From contig OY294044.1 of the NCBI GenBank assembly GCA_958510825.1, positions 80,832,895-80,896,894 of the forward strand: a DNA stretch of 64,000 bases. The letters run 5' to 3'. Shown here piece after piece: positions 21,725 to 31,982 of the stretch; position 1 is the stretch's first letter, and every line of letters starts with the position of its first letter. Under the pieces are notes generated by a model. The model saw nothing but the letters and a program-made list of their open reading frames with translations, made no database searches and was not told the DNA's origin. Position numbers and translations under genes: made by a program. The DNA is from Brachypterus glaber. Its lineage: Eukaryota; Arthropoda; Insecta; Coleoptera; Kateretidae.

Positions 21725-23803
21725 TGTACCGTAATTAATACGTTCACTGCCAACGGCTAGTTTTGACAGCGGAGCAATGGGTATGGGCAAGGGAAAAATA
21801 GAAAGAATTGATTAATGTTGTTAGGGGCGCCAGTTACTTTAGCTTTTACTCCTTTAGGTAAGTAACAACCTAGTGTAAATACTTAAGCTTTTCAGTTTGA
21901 GAAAATATAACCCCTAAACAAAATAAGATAATTCATTTGAGAAATTTATTATAAATAAACTTAATGAAAGCACATCAAGTAATGTATTAATATATATAAA
22001 AAATATGTGTAATTATATTAAGATATAATTAAAGAAATCTTAATAAAAATTACTAAATTCAGAAATCATTCGACTTAAATGTATAAAGAAAACATGAAGT
22101 TCAGCAAGCACCAAGAAATGTATGTAAACAACAATCATTTCTTGCAGTGTATAAAAGTCATGCTTAAATTAGAAATCATTTAATCAAAAGTATGATATTT
22201 AATAATTAATAAATAAGATTAAATGTTTTAAAAAAAATAAGTACCTAAAAATGAACAAAAGCCAGAAGGGCATATAGTATTAATCAATACTATATCAGAT
22301 CTGATAAAGTTTACAGTTATAAGAATATTGAAATAAAAGAATTTAAAAATATGAAATATTGCTTTCAAAAGGTTTCAGAATGAGTACTTAGCTGGTTTCT
22401 GCAAAATCCATGAGGTATGAATTCCATCGTCTCCATCTGTGCAAGTCTCCCCTATGCTGATGAATTCATTTCTCAAATGAAAGAAAAAAAAAATATATGC
22501 TGTCCCATCTACTTTGGAAAAATTATCTTCCAGGATAAAATGTACGATTGAAAATGTTGTCCGGGATTAAATATGCTTTTGAAAATTATGTCCAATATAA
22601 AATTGTCTGCTAGACGGTCATATAGAATTTATCTATGCCGAAAAATACAGAACCATGTTCCAACAGAACATCACTCCATGCGGAGAACTTGTATATCAAA
22701 TATACTAAAATAAACTTCAACCCAAATTAATGTAATTCCATATTAATGGTATAGAAATGGTGAGTAATTAATGGTCTAGTGATTGTGCTTAATTAATGGT
22801 AATAATGGTGCTTTATGGTGCTAAATTAATGTAGTAATAATGGTGGTCTCATTCTAAGTCTTCGATGTCCATCGAAACGTTATGAATGCATAATTGTAGA
22901 AAATATCAGTTATAATATCTTCCGCATTGTTTAAATATTCATTTTCACTAACTTTAAATAAAAATACATGAAGGATTACTTCGATGATTACAGAAAATAA
23001 ACACTCGTCAAAATGAGACCACCATTGTACAGAGTTCATCAAGAAAGAGCGAAAATCGACCTTATCAACCGGTATGAACCCTTCAGGTGAATAAAATCCT
23101 ATTTCTGAACTATTAGCGACATCTATGCAAGTCATTATCAACTACAGTTTTACCGTATAGGATTCCTAATAAAGGTAACTGAAACGACACCAAAAATAAT
23201 AACTAATTAAAAGAATGTTTCCTAATAAATCTGTATTAGTGATATCTAACCTCAAAATATTACTCTAAGAAACAAATATAAACAATACTTATTGTTTATC
23301 AGCAAAACTAATAAAAATACGAACAGAATACTAAGTGTCCTGTGAACTAAGTATAAACAAAATACTGAATCTAAGTGAGCAGTTCCAGCAAACTATTTTC
23401 AACAAATTCTGGATTATCCCGAAGAAATAAACATATGAAATTTTCCAGGAGAAACAAGCCACAGACGAAAGCCAGTGAAATCCAACCCTCAATAGACTCT
23501 GAAACATATAAAAACCAGGTAAGTCCATAGACAAATGTATTATAGAGAAATAAGTCATATGATTCTTTATTATTAAAAATCATATTCTAATTATGTTTTC
23601 TTTATGTTATTTTCAGGTAGAACTATGGAATAGAGACTCATATGGTTAGAATTCAGTTCCTGCTACAAAATAGTCCCAGATACAAAATAGTTCTGTACGT
23701 ACGTAACTATTTATATACAAAATAAACATAAATTATAACGTAAGTAAACGAATAGTTTAATTAACCCTTGCTATATTACAAAGTGACGATTTATGTCGTT
23801 ACA
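21725..23803 (-). repeat. 3' LTR (2,079 bp)
   Basis: In element sense it starts TGTAACGACATAAATCG and ends ATTAATTACGGTACA. It matches 29676-31715 throughout except for a 39-bp segment near 22992-23031 that is absent from the other LTR. Short reading frames within it are not supported as genes. Confidence 0.95.
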
Positions 23804-23816
23804 CATGCCCCCTCCA
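23804..23816 (-). other. Polypurine tract
   Basis: In element sense GGAGGGGGCATG lies immediately before the TG of the 3' LTR, the expected place for the plus-strand primer. The run is interrupted by CAT at its end. Confidence 0.75.
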
Positions 23817-24317
23817 AAAATAATAAAAATATTTAATATACAAAAAATATTTTTATACCAAACTCTATAACTATTTAACTTAAATAGCTAAAATATATAC
23901 TATATTTTATTTAATAAATCAATAAAAAAAATACAATACTTTATGTAAATCATTTGAAATACTACTTGATAATTAACAATAGCTAAGCTTGATAACTACG
24001 TGTATCATCCGCCTACTCTTATGTAGAACATAATTTTGGGACTTTATCGGTGTGTGTCATAAACAGGTAATTGTCATAATCAGGTAATTGTCATAATTAA
24101 TTTTGTTTTTCTTTTTAGCTAAGTTTTATCAAGATAAAAAAATAGAAATAAGACTTGACTGTGTGCACCAGAATTCTCTTCTACAAAAAATATATTTATA
24201 TATTTTTTTTTTACTATATACAAAAGTTTTGGGTACCCTTTAAATATTTTCAATACATTGATATTTTTTAAATATCATTCCGAATAATACTAAGAAAATA
24301 TTCTTATTTAATCAAAT
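23817..24317 (-). other. Untranslated region between pol and the 3' LTR
   Basis: About 500 bp of AT-rich DNA with no env-like or other coding frame. Confidence 0.6.
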
Positions 24318-27300
24318 CTAGCCAACTGAAATGTCACTATTCGATCCAAAATATTTCTTTAGATCTTTAACATGCCAGTCGCCTCTATGACCATCTGCAT
24401 TTTCCAAAATATACACTAACTTTGACTTTTTCGCAACAACTTTGCAAAGTATGTACTTTGGAGCAAGTTTTGCAGCAAAACTTTTACTAGCATCTGAGAG
24501 TACTTTGTTTCGTCTCCAAACTTTTTCACCTATCTCAAAATTTACTTCACGCTTGCGCAAATCATAAGTACGCTTATTACGTTCATAAGCTTCATGTAAA
24601 TATTTCTTTACATCAACAAAAATCTCTTTAAGATTTCCCAAGTCTTGACTATACGAGTCTCTGTCACAAGGTTCTAATTTAACACCATCAGTTGATGTCA
24701 TTTTGCCATAATAAGTTCCTGTGATAGGTACATTCCTCCCAAAATTAAGAAATGCCGGCGTATACCCCGTAACTTCATTTACAGACGTTCGTAAAGCTAG
24801 ACCTATTTTTGCTAAATTTTTACACCATTCTTTTTGATTATCTTTTATATATGATCTTATAGCAGTAGAAATTGTGCGATGTTGCCTTTCCGTCGGATTA
24901 TTTTGACTATGGTAAAGTGCATTAAACCAAATTTTCTGTACATTATATTCATCTGCTAATTTTTTAAAAACTTTACCAGCAAATTGTTTTCCATTATCGA
25001 CAATTAAAAATTGACAGACTCCGTAAACTAAAAAAACTTCATTCTCAATGAATTTACATATTGCATTTGCAGTAGCTTCCCTTAAAGGATGTAATAATGT
25101 ATACTTTGTAAACCAGTCTGACACAACTAAAAGATAACAAAAACCTTTAGAACTTCTGGGAAATGGTCCCTGCAAATCACATGAAATAACTTGCCACGGA
25201 TAATTTACTTCTTTTTCACGACCCATCAATCCAAAACGTGCAGAATTACTAACTTTTTGTGATTGACAAATTTTACAACATCTTACATATTTTAAAATAT
25301 CTTTACGCATTTTTGGCCAAAAATATGTTTCTGAAATTCTATGAAAAGTTTTAAAAAATCCCATATGAGAAGCTAATACATCGTCATGACATTCTTTTAG
25401 TACTTGTTTACGACATTTTTGAGGCACTAACAATTTCCACTCTATAATATTACTTTTTACTTTTGTCTTGGTCGGTATGAACTTATAAATATTATCATCA
25501 ATAACTTTAAATTGCGGATATGAATCTGGACTCTTACCAATTTTTTTCCTCAACTGAATATAATATTTATCACTATTATAATCATTTACATTAAAATTAA
25601 TTAAATTTACATCTGGAAAAATTGATTTTTCTGGTTCTATTCTATCAAAAGCTCTGGATAACCCATCAGCTACTACATTTAATTTACCTCTACGATATAC
25701 AATATCCATATCATATTGCTGTAATTTTAATGACCATCTAGCCAAGCGACCAGAGGGATCTTTCATATTACTCAAATATTTTAATGAAGAATGATCTGTA
25801 ATTACTGTGAATTTAACACCTTCAATATATGGTCTAAACCTATCTATAGCAAACAAAACAGCTAAACATTCCTTTTCACCTACAGAATATTTTATTTCAC
25901 TACGTGTTAAAGCTCTACTAGCATAAGCTATTACTTTTTCTTGACCATCTTGCGTTTGTGTTAATATGGAACCGAGGCCAACTAAAGAAGCATCACATTG
26001 TATAACAAATGGTAAAGAAAAATTGGGACTTGCTAAAGCCGGAGCATTTATTAAAGATTCCTTCAACAATAAAAAAGCTTTTTCTGCATCAGTATTCCAA
26101 CTAATGGCTTGTTTTTTACCTTTGCCCTTTAAAAGTGAATTTAATGGACTAACAATTGTTGAAAAATTCCTAACAAATCTACGATACCACGAAGCTACAC
26201 CTAAAAATCGTTTTATTTCTGTACTATTTGTTGGTCTAGGATAGTTTATTATTGCTTCTACTTTTTGCGGATCGGTTCTTAAACCAAAATTATCAATTAC
26301 AAAACCTAAATACTTAAGTGATTTTCTAAAAAAATTACTTTTTTCAAAATTTATTGTAAGATTAGCAGATTTTAATTTTTCATGTACTATTTGAAGTAAT
26401 TTAATATGTTCCTCAAAAGTTTTTGATACTATTATAATGTCGTCAACATAAACAAATATATTTGGATAAAAGGAGAAAGGAAAAAGTTTATCCATTAATC
26501 TTTGCTGACTTTGTGTTCCATTTTTGAGTCCATAACACATTACATTAAATTCAAATAGTCCCCTACCAGGTACGGAAAATGCAGTTTTTTCTTTAGCAGT
26601 TTTTGTAAGTGGAATCTGCCAAAAAGCATTTTTTAAATCTATACTTGATATATATTTTGCATCGCCTAATAAACTTAAAATGGAGTCTATCCTTGGTAAA
26701 GGATGTGAATCACCTTTTGTAATAGAATTTAATTTACGTCCATCAAAACAAAAACGGTATGTACCATTAGCTTTTTTTACTAATAAAACTGGTGAATTAA
26801 AATCAGAATAAGATGGTGAAACTATATCATCTTTTAACATTTTATCTAACTCTTTATGTAAAATTTCTATTAAATAAGGTGACAAAGGATATTGACGCAT
26901 TTTAAAAGGTTTATTATTTCCTGTATCTATATCATGTTCTATTAAATTTGTTCTACCTATTTTTTCGCTATATAATTCTTTAAATAAACTAACAAATTTA
27001 TCTGCTATCTTTTTCTGTTCGTCTGTCAAGTCACATAAGCCTACTGAATTATCTTTATTTATATCCTGACTATCACTGTTATTACTGATCACATTCAATT
27101 TATTAATTTTATTATTCCAAGATTCATCAGAAAAATCCAGAGTCATAGAAAACAATTGTAAAAAATTCACACCAAAAATAAAATTTGTTTCCAAAGAAGG
27201 AACAACCAAGACTTGTAAAATCTTAACTTCATTATCTACTTTAACAGGTAAATAAACAACACCAGTTACTAACTGTTTAGATTTATCAGCTGTAGTAACA

Positions 27301-27749
27301 TGCGGTATAAGACATTTATCAATTTTTAAATTAAATTTTTCTAAAATTTTAATCGCGTGACCACCAGCCACTGAACAATTTGCACCTGTATCAATCAAAG
27401 CTGTTATATTTTTATCAAAAATATTTACTTTAATATATGGACGGTTATCTCTAGGTAATTTAATAAAAGAACTTTTATTAATTACAGACAAACTATACGG
27501 TTTATAAAAATTTTTAACTTTATCCAACCAATCTTTCCATTCATTCAAATAAAAGCGTTTATTTGTTTCTGTTATACTTGATTTTTGTAAAGAATTGATA
27601 TTATTTTTATTATAATAAATGTTTTTACAAAAAGTAGTTTTGTTATCCTTTTTTACCTGACTGTCATTATTATTTTTAGCCTTTTTATTAAGTGAATGCC
27701 GACTAAAATCATCCACTTTCCTATTTAGTTTTTTGTACAGGAAGGGCAA
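24318..27749 (-). CDS. pol: Pol polyprotein (protease, RT, RNase H, integrase), 1,143 aa
   Basis: Polyprotein for proteolytic maturation, reverse transcription and integration. Aspartic protease: ALIDTGANCS with D120. Reverse transcriptase: SSIDLKNAFW (D371) and YVDD (434-437). RNase H: QCDAS (D586), GEKECLA, TDHSSLKYL (D652) and VADGLSR (D695). Integrase: zinc-binding H788, H795, C825, C828, then catalytic D858, D918 and E954 with exact D-35-E spacing. The C-terminus (about 1075-1140) resembles a GPY/F module; no chromodomain is obvious. All catalytic residues are present and the frame is unbroken. The listed start is the first ATG, but the frame lies -1 relative to gag, overlaps it by 25 nt, and is probably entered by frameshifting, so the ATG need not be used. 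Confidence 0.96.
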   Translation of the reverse strand: MPFLYKKLNRKVDDFSRHSLNKKAKNNNDSQVKKDNKTTFCKNIYYNKNNINSLQKSSITETNKRFYLNEWKDWLDKVKNFYKPYSLSVINKSSFIKLPRDNRPYIKVNIFDKNITALIDTGANCSVAGGHAIKILEKFNLKIDKCLIPHVTTADKSKQLVTGVVYLPVKVDNEVKILQVLVVPSLETNFIFGVNFLQLFSMTLDFSDESWNNKINKLNVISNNSDSQDINKDNSVGLCDLTDEQKKIADKFVSLFKELYSEKIGRTNLIEHDIDTGNNKPFKMRQYPLSPYLIEILHKELDKMLKDDIVSPSYSDFNSPVLLVKKANGTYRFCFDGRKLNSITKGDSHPLPRIDSILSLLGDAKYISSIDLKNAFWQIPLTKTAKEKTAFSVPGRGLFEFNVMCYGLKNGTQSQQRLMDKLFPFSFYPNIFVYVDDIIIVSKTFEEHIKLLQIVHEKLKSANLTINFEKSNFFRKSLKYLGFVIDNFGLRTDPQKVEAIINYPRPTNSTEIKRFLGVASWYRRFVRNFSTIVSPLNSLLKGKGKKQAISWNTDAEKAFLLLKESLINAPALASPNFSLPFVIQCDASLVGLGSILTQTQDGQEKVIAYASRALTRSEIKYSVGEKECLAVLFAIDRFRPYIEGVKFTVITDHSSLKYLSNMKDPSGRLARWSLKLQQYDMDIVYRRGKLNVVADGLSRAFDRIEPEKSIFPDVNLINFNVNDYNSDKYYIQLRKKIGKSPDSYPQFKVIDDNIYKFIPTKTKVKSNIIEWKLLVPQKCRKQVLKECHDDVLASHMGFFKTFHRISETYFWPKMRKDILKYVRCCKICQSQKVSNSARFGLMGREKEVNYPWQVISCDLQGPFPRSSKGFCYLLVVSDWFTKYTLLHPLREATANAICKFIENEVFLVYGVCQFLIVDNGKQFAGKVFKKLADEYNVQKIWFNALYHSQNNPTERQHRTISTAIRSYIKDNQKEWCKNLAKIGLALRTSVNEVTGYTPAFLNFGRNVPITGTYYGKMTSTDGVKLEPCDRDSYSQDLGNLKEIFVDVKKYLHEAYERNKRTYDLRKREVNFEIGEKVWRRNKVLSDASKSFAAKLAPKYILCKVVAKKSKLVYILENADGHRGDWHVKDLKKYFGSNSDISVG

Positions 27750-29068
27750 TTTTTAAAAACTACATCTTTATATCCACATTTATAACAAAACTTTGTTCTT
27801 TTAGCTAAACATTTGCTAAAAATATGATTTGGTTGGTTACAGTTATAACAAATTACTTGTCTACTTTTATTATTACTACTATTACTACTATTCTGTGTAT
27901 TATTAAAGCTTTGATTGGTACTTTGACTAATTTGAGAAACTTGACTACTATTACATTTACTACTAAAATTTTGACTTATATCCGAACTTAGGACATTTAC
28001 TTTATTAACTGCTTTATTTTTTGCCACACTTTTACCTGCTATGCTCTTTTGTTTTAATTGATAAGCTTCATCTATTCTTTTACAACTGTCCTTTAAATCT
28101 TCTAAATCATTTATTTCTATAAGTGATAATGGTGTAAAATAATGTGGTAATATTCTTTCTCTAATCGTCTTAAGTCTAGTATATAAACTTGCAGCATGAA
28201 TTAAACGTTTAAACAAGGTTTCCATAGCACCTATAAAAATTGCGATAGATTCATCGGGATTTTGATATCTAGAACGGATATCATCCCATGTTCTATCATC
28301 TATGTTAGCTGGAAGAAAATCTTTTTTTAATGCTTGAATTATTTGAGACCATGAATTTAAATTATCTTTAATTGAGAGAAACCATGACAATGCTGGTTCT
28401 TTGAATAAGTCATATGCAGATTTAAATAACATTTCGTCTGTAACATTTCTACTTATTTTCATATATTCAACTTGCTCAATAAAATTTAAAACATTAGACT
28501 TTCCATCAAAATTAATATTCCATTTATAAACTGGTACTGATTTTAAATAATCATTATCTTTTTTACTAGAAACATTAGGACTAAACTGTGTACTATTATG
28601 TAATGAAATATTATTATTTACTTGAGTAAGATCTGAATTTTTACCAGATTTTTCATAAAGATCTAAAATATCTGCTTCTATTTCTAAACAAGTTGCTTTA
28701 GTTATTTCTAAAAATTGAATACGTCTAACTTTATTTTCTTCTACTTCAGGAAAACGTTGCAGACGATTTGTTACATGTACTAAATAAGTTTTTAATTTTC
28801 TTAAATCGGCTAAACTATAATCACCATGATATTCTACAATTTCTGAAGATATACTATCTAAAATTCTATTAATATTTTCCACTTCACTGTTAAAATTAAA
28901 AGTCGGATCTACATATTTTACTTTAGGATCTTCCCTAGCTATGGCTCTACCTAAAACTTTAATTCTAGATGCTCTATTATTTTTTGCTGTTAAATGTCTT
29001 ATACGAAGTTCATAATTTACCATTTCTGCAGTCAAAAATCTAATTTCCATTTTATCTAAATCTTCCAT
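27725..29068 (-). CDS. gag: Gag structural protein, 447 aa
   Basis: Forms the retrotransposon particle and binds genomic RNA. An N-terminal region of about 170 residues of helical, charged sequence precedes a capsid-like domain at about 175-300 (YKWNINFDGKSNVLNFIEQV, then LSWFLSIKDNLNSW, FLPANIDDRTWDDI). A linker rich in Ser, Asn and Gln (about 340-400) follows. The nucleocapsid has one standard CCHC knuckle (CYNCNQPNHIFSKC, 407-420) and then a four-cysteine CxxC-x9-CxxC motif (C428, C431, C441, C444) that looks like a zinc ribbon. The ATG at 29068 is the first after a leader of about 600 nt. The stop is preceded directly by the slippery heptamer. Confidence 0.9.
   Translation of the reverse strand: MEDLDKMEIRFLTAEMVNYELRIRHLTAKNNRASRIKVLGRAIAREDPKVKYVDPTFNFNSEVENINRILDSISSEIVEYHGDYSLADLRKLKTYLVHVTNRLQRFPEVEENKVRRIQFLEITKATCLEIEADILDLYEKSGKNSDLTQVNNNISLHNSTQFSPNVSSKKDNDYLKSVPVYKWNINFDGKSNVLNFIEQVEYMKISRNVTDEMLFKSAYDLFKEPALSWFLSIKDNLNSWSQIIQALKKDFLPANIDDRTWDDIRSRYQNPDESIAIFIGAMETLFKRLIHAASLYTRLKTIRERILPHYFTPLSLIEINDLEDLKDSCKRIDEAYQLKQKSIAGKSVAKNKAVNKVNVLSSDISQNFSSKCNSSQVSQISQSTNQSFNNTQNSSNSSNNKSRQVICYNCNQPNHIFSKCLAKRTKFCYKCGYKDVVFKNCPSCTKN
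27728..27734 (-). promoter_or_regulatory. -1 ribosomal frameshift site A AAA AAC
   Basis: In element sense the last gag codons read ACA AAA AAC TAA. The heptamer A AAA AAC is in the correct gag phase and sits directly before the stop. A -1 slip here continues into pol as LNRKVDD. This is a canonical slippery sequence of retroviral type. I did not establish a downstream pseudoknot. Confidence 0.85.
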
Positions 29069-29658
29069 TTTGAATAATTATTTTCAAAATTTAAATTCAA
29101 TTTACTCAAAATATTTATTTTATAATAAAATATTTATACTGTACCACAAATTATTTTTTTTTTTTGTGTACACTGCTCAACAAAGTTTTTGCATACTTTG
29201 GAAAATTTCCCAAATATGTCAAAAAAATACTAAATTATTATTTATCTCAATTGGACAAATTAATAATTATAAATAGTCTCCAAAACTACAAAATTAGCTA
29301 ATATTTATTCATATCCTTCGCATAAATAAATACCCTATTATCCATTTATTTCTATTGAATAAACGATAATTTCTAGAAAAACTGAACCCACGCCAAAATT
29401 TCTCTATTCCATGTTATTCCATAAAATTCAGAAAAAACATAAAAAACACATATCTGATATATCTTATCAGATTAACTCTAATTTGACTTAATTTTCAACA
29501 AAAAATATTTTATTCAACAGTTATATGTAGGTTTTCTCAAAATGAACATTAAGTTACACTGAAAAAAAAATAAGCTTTAGATTTTTACAAAAAATACACT
29601 GAGAAAAATGGAGTAAAATTAAAAAAACAAGTGTTCTATCTATCCAAATACCACGTTC
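29069..29658 (-). other. 5' leader of the LTR retrotransposon
   Basis: Untranslated DNA between the primer binding site and gag; presumably holds packaging signals, none of which I can identify by eye. Confidence 0.6.
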
Positions 29659-29668
29659 TTGGGCGCCA
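29659..29668 (-). other. Primer binding site, tRNA-Lys type
   Basis: In element sense TGGCGCCCAA lies 7 nt after the 5' LTR, followed by GAACGTGG. The first ten bases match the complement of insect tRNA-Lys 3' ends; the later ACGTGG also matches if a 2-nt GA insertion is allowed. Assignment to tRNA-Lys is from general knowledge of such primers. Confidence 0.65.
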
Positions 29669-29675
29669 ATATTAG

Positions 29676-31715
29676 TGTACCGTAATTAATACGTTCACTG
29701 CCAACGGCTAGTTTTGACAGCGGAGCAATGGGTATGGGCAAGGGAAAAATAGAAAGAATTGATTAATGTTGTTAGGGGCGCCAGTTACTTTAGCTTTTAC
29801 TCCTTTAGGTAAGTAACAACCTAGTGTAAATACTTAAGCTTTTCAGTTTGAGAAAATATAACCCCTAAACAAAATAAGATAATTCATTTGAGAAATTTAT
29901 TATAAATAAACTTAATGAAAGCACATCAAGTAATGTATTAATATATATAAAAAATATGTGTAATTATATTAAGATATAATTAAAGAAATCTTAATAAAAA
30001 TTACTAAATTCAGAAATCATTCGACTTAAATGTATAAAGAAAACATGAAGTTCAGCAAGCACCAAGAAATGTATGTAAACAACAATCATTTCTTGCAGTG
30101 TATAAAAGTCATGCTTAAATTAGAAATCATTTAATCAAAAGTATGATATTTAATAATTAATAAATAAGATTAAATGTTTTAAAAAAAATAAGTACCTAAA
30201 AATGAACAAAAGCCAGAAGGGCATATAGTATTAATCAATACTATATCAGATCTGATAAAGTTTACAGTTATAAGAATATTGAAATAAAAGAATTTAAAAA
30301 TATGAAATATTGCTTTCAAAAGGTTTCAGAATGAGTACTTAGCTGGTTTCTGCAAAATCCATGAGGTATGAATTCCATCGTCTCCATCTGTGCAAGTCTC
30401 CCCTATGCTGATGAATTCATTTCTCAAATGAAAGAAAAAAAAAATATATGCTGTCCCATCTACTTTGGAAAAATTATCTTCCAGGATAAAATGTACGATT
30501 GAAAATGTTGTCCGGGATTAAATATGCTTTTGAAAATTATGTCCAATATAAAATTGTCTGCTAGACGGTCATATAGAATTTATCTATGCCGAAAAATACA
30601 GAACCATGTTCCAACAGAACATCACTCCATGCGGAGAACTTGTATATCAAATATACTAAAATAAACTTCAACCCAAATTAATGTAATTCCATATTAATGG
30701 TATAGAAATGGTGAGTAATTAATGGTCTAGTGATTGTGCTTAATTAATGGTAATAATGGTGCTTTATGGTGCTAAATTAATGTAGTAATAATGGTGGTCT
30801 CATTCTAAGTCTTCGATGTCCATCGAAACGTTATGAATGCATAATTGTAGAAAATATCAGTTATAATATCTTCCGCATTGTTTAAATATTCATTTTCACT
30901 AACTTTAAATAAAAATACATGAAGGATTACTTCGATGATTACAGAGTTCATCAAGAAAGAGCGAAAATCGACCTTATCAACCGGTATGAACCCTTCAGGT
31001 GAATAAAATCCTATTTCTGAACTATTAGCGACATCTATGCAAGTCATTATCAACTACAGTTTTACCGTATAGGATTCCTAATAAAGGTAACTGAAACGAC
31101 ACCAAAAATAATAACTAATTAAAAGAATGTTTCCTAATAAATCTGTATTAGTGATATCTAACCTCAAAATATTACTCTAAGAAACAAATATAAACAATAC
31201 TTATTGTTTATCAGCAAAACTAATAAAAATACGAACAGAATACTAAGTGTCCTGTGAACTAAGTATAAACAAAATACTGAATCTAAGTGAGCAGTTCCAG
31301 CAAACTATTTTCAACAAATTCTGGATTATCCCGAAGAAATAAACATATGAAATTTTCCAGGAGAAACAAGCCACAGACGAAAGCCAGTGAAATCCAACCC
31401 TCAATAGACTCTGAAACATATAAAAACCAGGTAAGTCCATAGACAAATGTATTATAGAGAAATAAGTCATATGATTCTTTATTATTAAAAATCATATTCT
31501 AATTATGTTTTCTTTATGTTATTTTCAGGTAGAACTATGGAATAGAGACTCATATGGTTAGAATTCAGTTCCTGCTACAAAATAGTCCCAGATACAAAAT
31601 AGTTCTGTACGTACGTAACTATTTATATACAAAATAAACATAAATTATAACGTAAGTAAACGAATAGTTTAATTAACCCTTGCTATATTACAAAGTGACG
31701 ATTTATGTCGTTACA
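29676..31715 (-). repeat. 5' LTR (2,040 bp)
   Basis: Counterpart of 21725-23803. The only large difference is a 39-bp deletion near 30944, bounded in the longer copy by the short repeat TACAGA. Otherwise I found no mismatch in the segments compared by eye. Confidence 0.95.
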
Positions 31716-31978
31716 ATATTATTTAAAATTTAATTTTTGAGTTACAGGTAAAAAGTTTAAGCAGGAAAAAGTAAACTGTAGCAAATATTGGCGAATTGGT
31801 AAAATTATAAATCAGCGTGTATCTATCTCAAAACAAAAAAGTGCGACAAAAAAAAATTTTGTCGTTGAAATTTTTTAATTTTTGCTTTTCCTATTTAAGG
31901 AAAGGGCCAGGAATCAAATTTTATTTTAAAAGTTCTTGGGCAATTTTTTATTTTATTTGACCTTTTTTGCGAACCGTG
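31716..31978. repeat. Right terminal inverted repeat arm, outer part
   Basis: Reverse-complement match to 16269-16535, starting ATATTATTTAAAATTTAATT and ending GCGAACCGTG, followed by the flanking GTTT (31979-31982). Confidence 0.85.
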
Positions 31979-31982
31979 GTTT

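Larger units (their letters stand above)
21725..31715 (-). mobile_element. Complete Ty3/gypsy LTR retrotransposon (9,991 bp)
   Basis: Two near-identical LTRs with TG...CA ends flank gag and pol on the minus strand. The target duplication ATAT is perfect (21721-21724 and 31716-31719), and removing the element rejoins the interrupted inverted-repeat arm exactly. The pol order protease, reverse transcriptase, RNase H, integrase is that of Ty3/gypsy. No env-like frame is present: only about 0.5 kb of untranslated DNA separates pol from the 3' LTR. Near-identical LTRs, a perfect target duplication and open frames indicate a recent insertion. Confidence 0.95.
16269..31978. mobile_element. Nested composite: long-TIR element hosting a LINE and an LTR retrotransposon
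   Basis: The outer ends are CACGGTTCGCAAAAAAGGT (16269) and ACCTTTTTTGCGAACCGTG (to 31978, with one base difference), flanked on both sides by GTTT. The arms pair over about 0.7 kb. The spacer holds a non-LTR retrotransposon (17010-20873) plus about 400 bp of its own DNA, and the right arm is split by a complete LTR retrotransposon (21725-31715). Without both insertions it would be about 1.85 kb and non-coding. A 4-bp target repeat with 5'-CAC ends would fit a CMC/Chapaev-like cut-and-paste element, but that is inference: no transposase is present. Confidence 0.75.

Noticed and set aside
22854..23583. Open frames of 70-95 residues inside the LTR (repeated at about 30805-31495)
   Set aside because: They recur only because the LTR is duplicated, have no domain, and one is broken by the 39-bp difference.
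23817..24317. Envelope gene of the LTR element
   Set aside because: No open frame of useful length between pol and the 3' LTR; the element appears to lack env.
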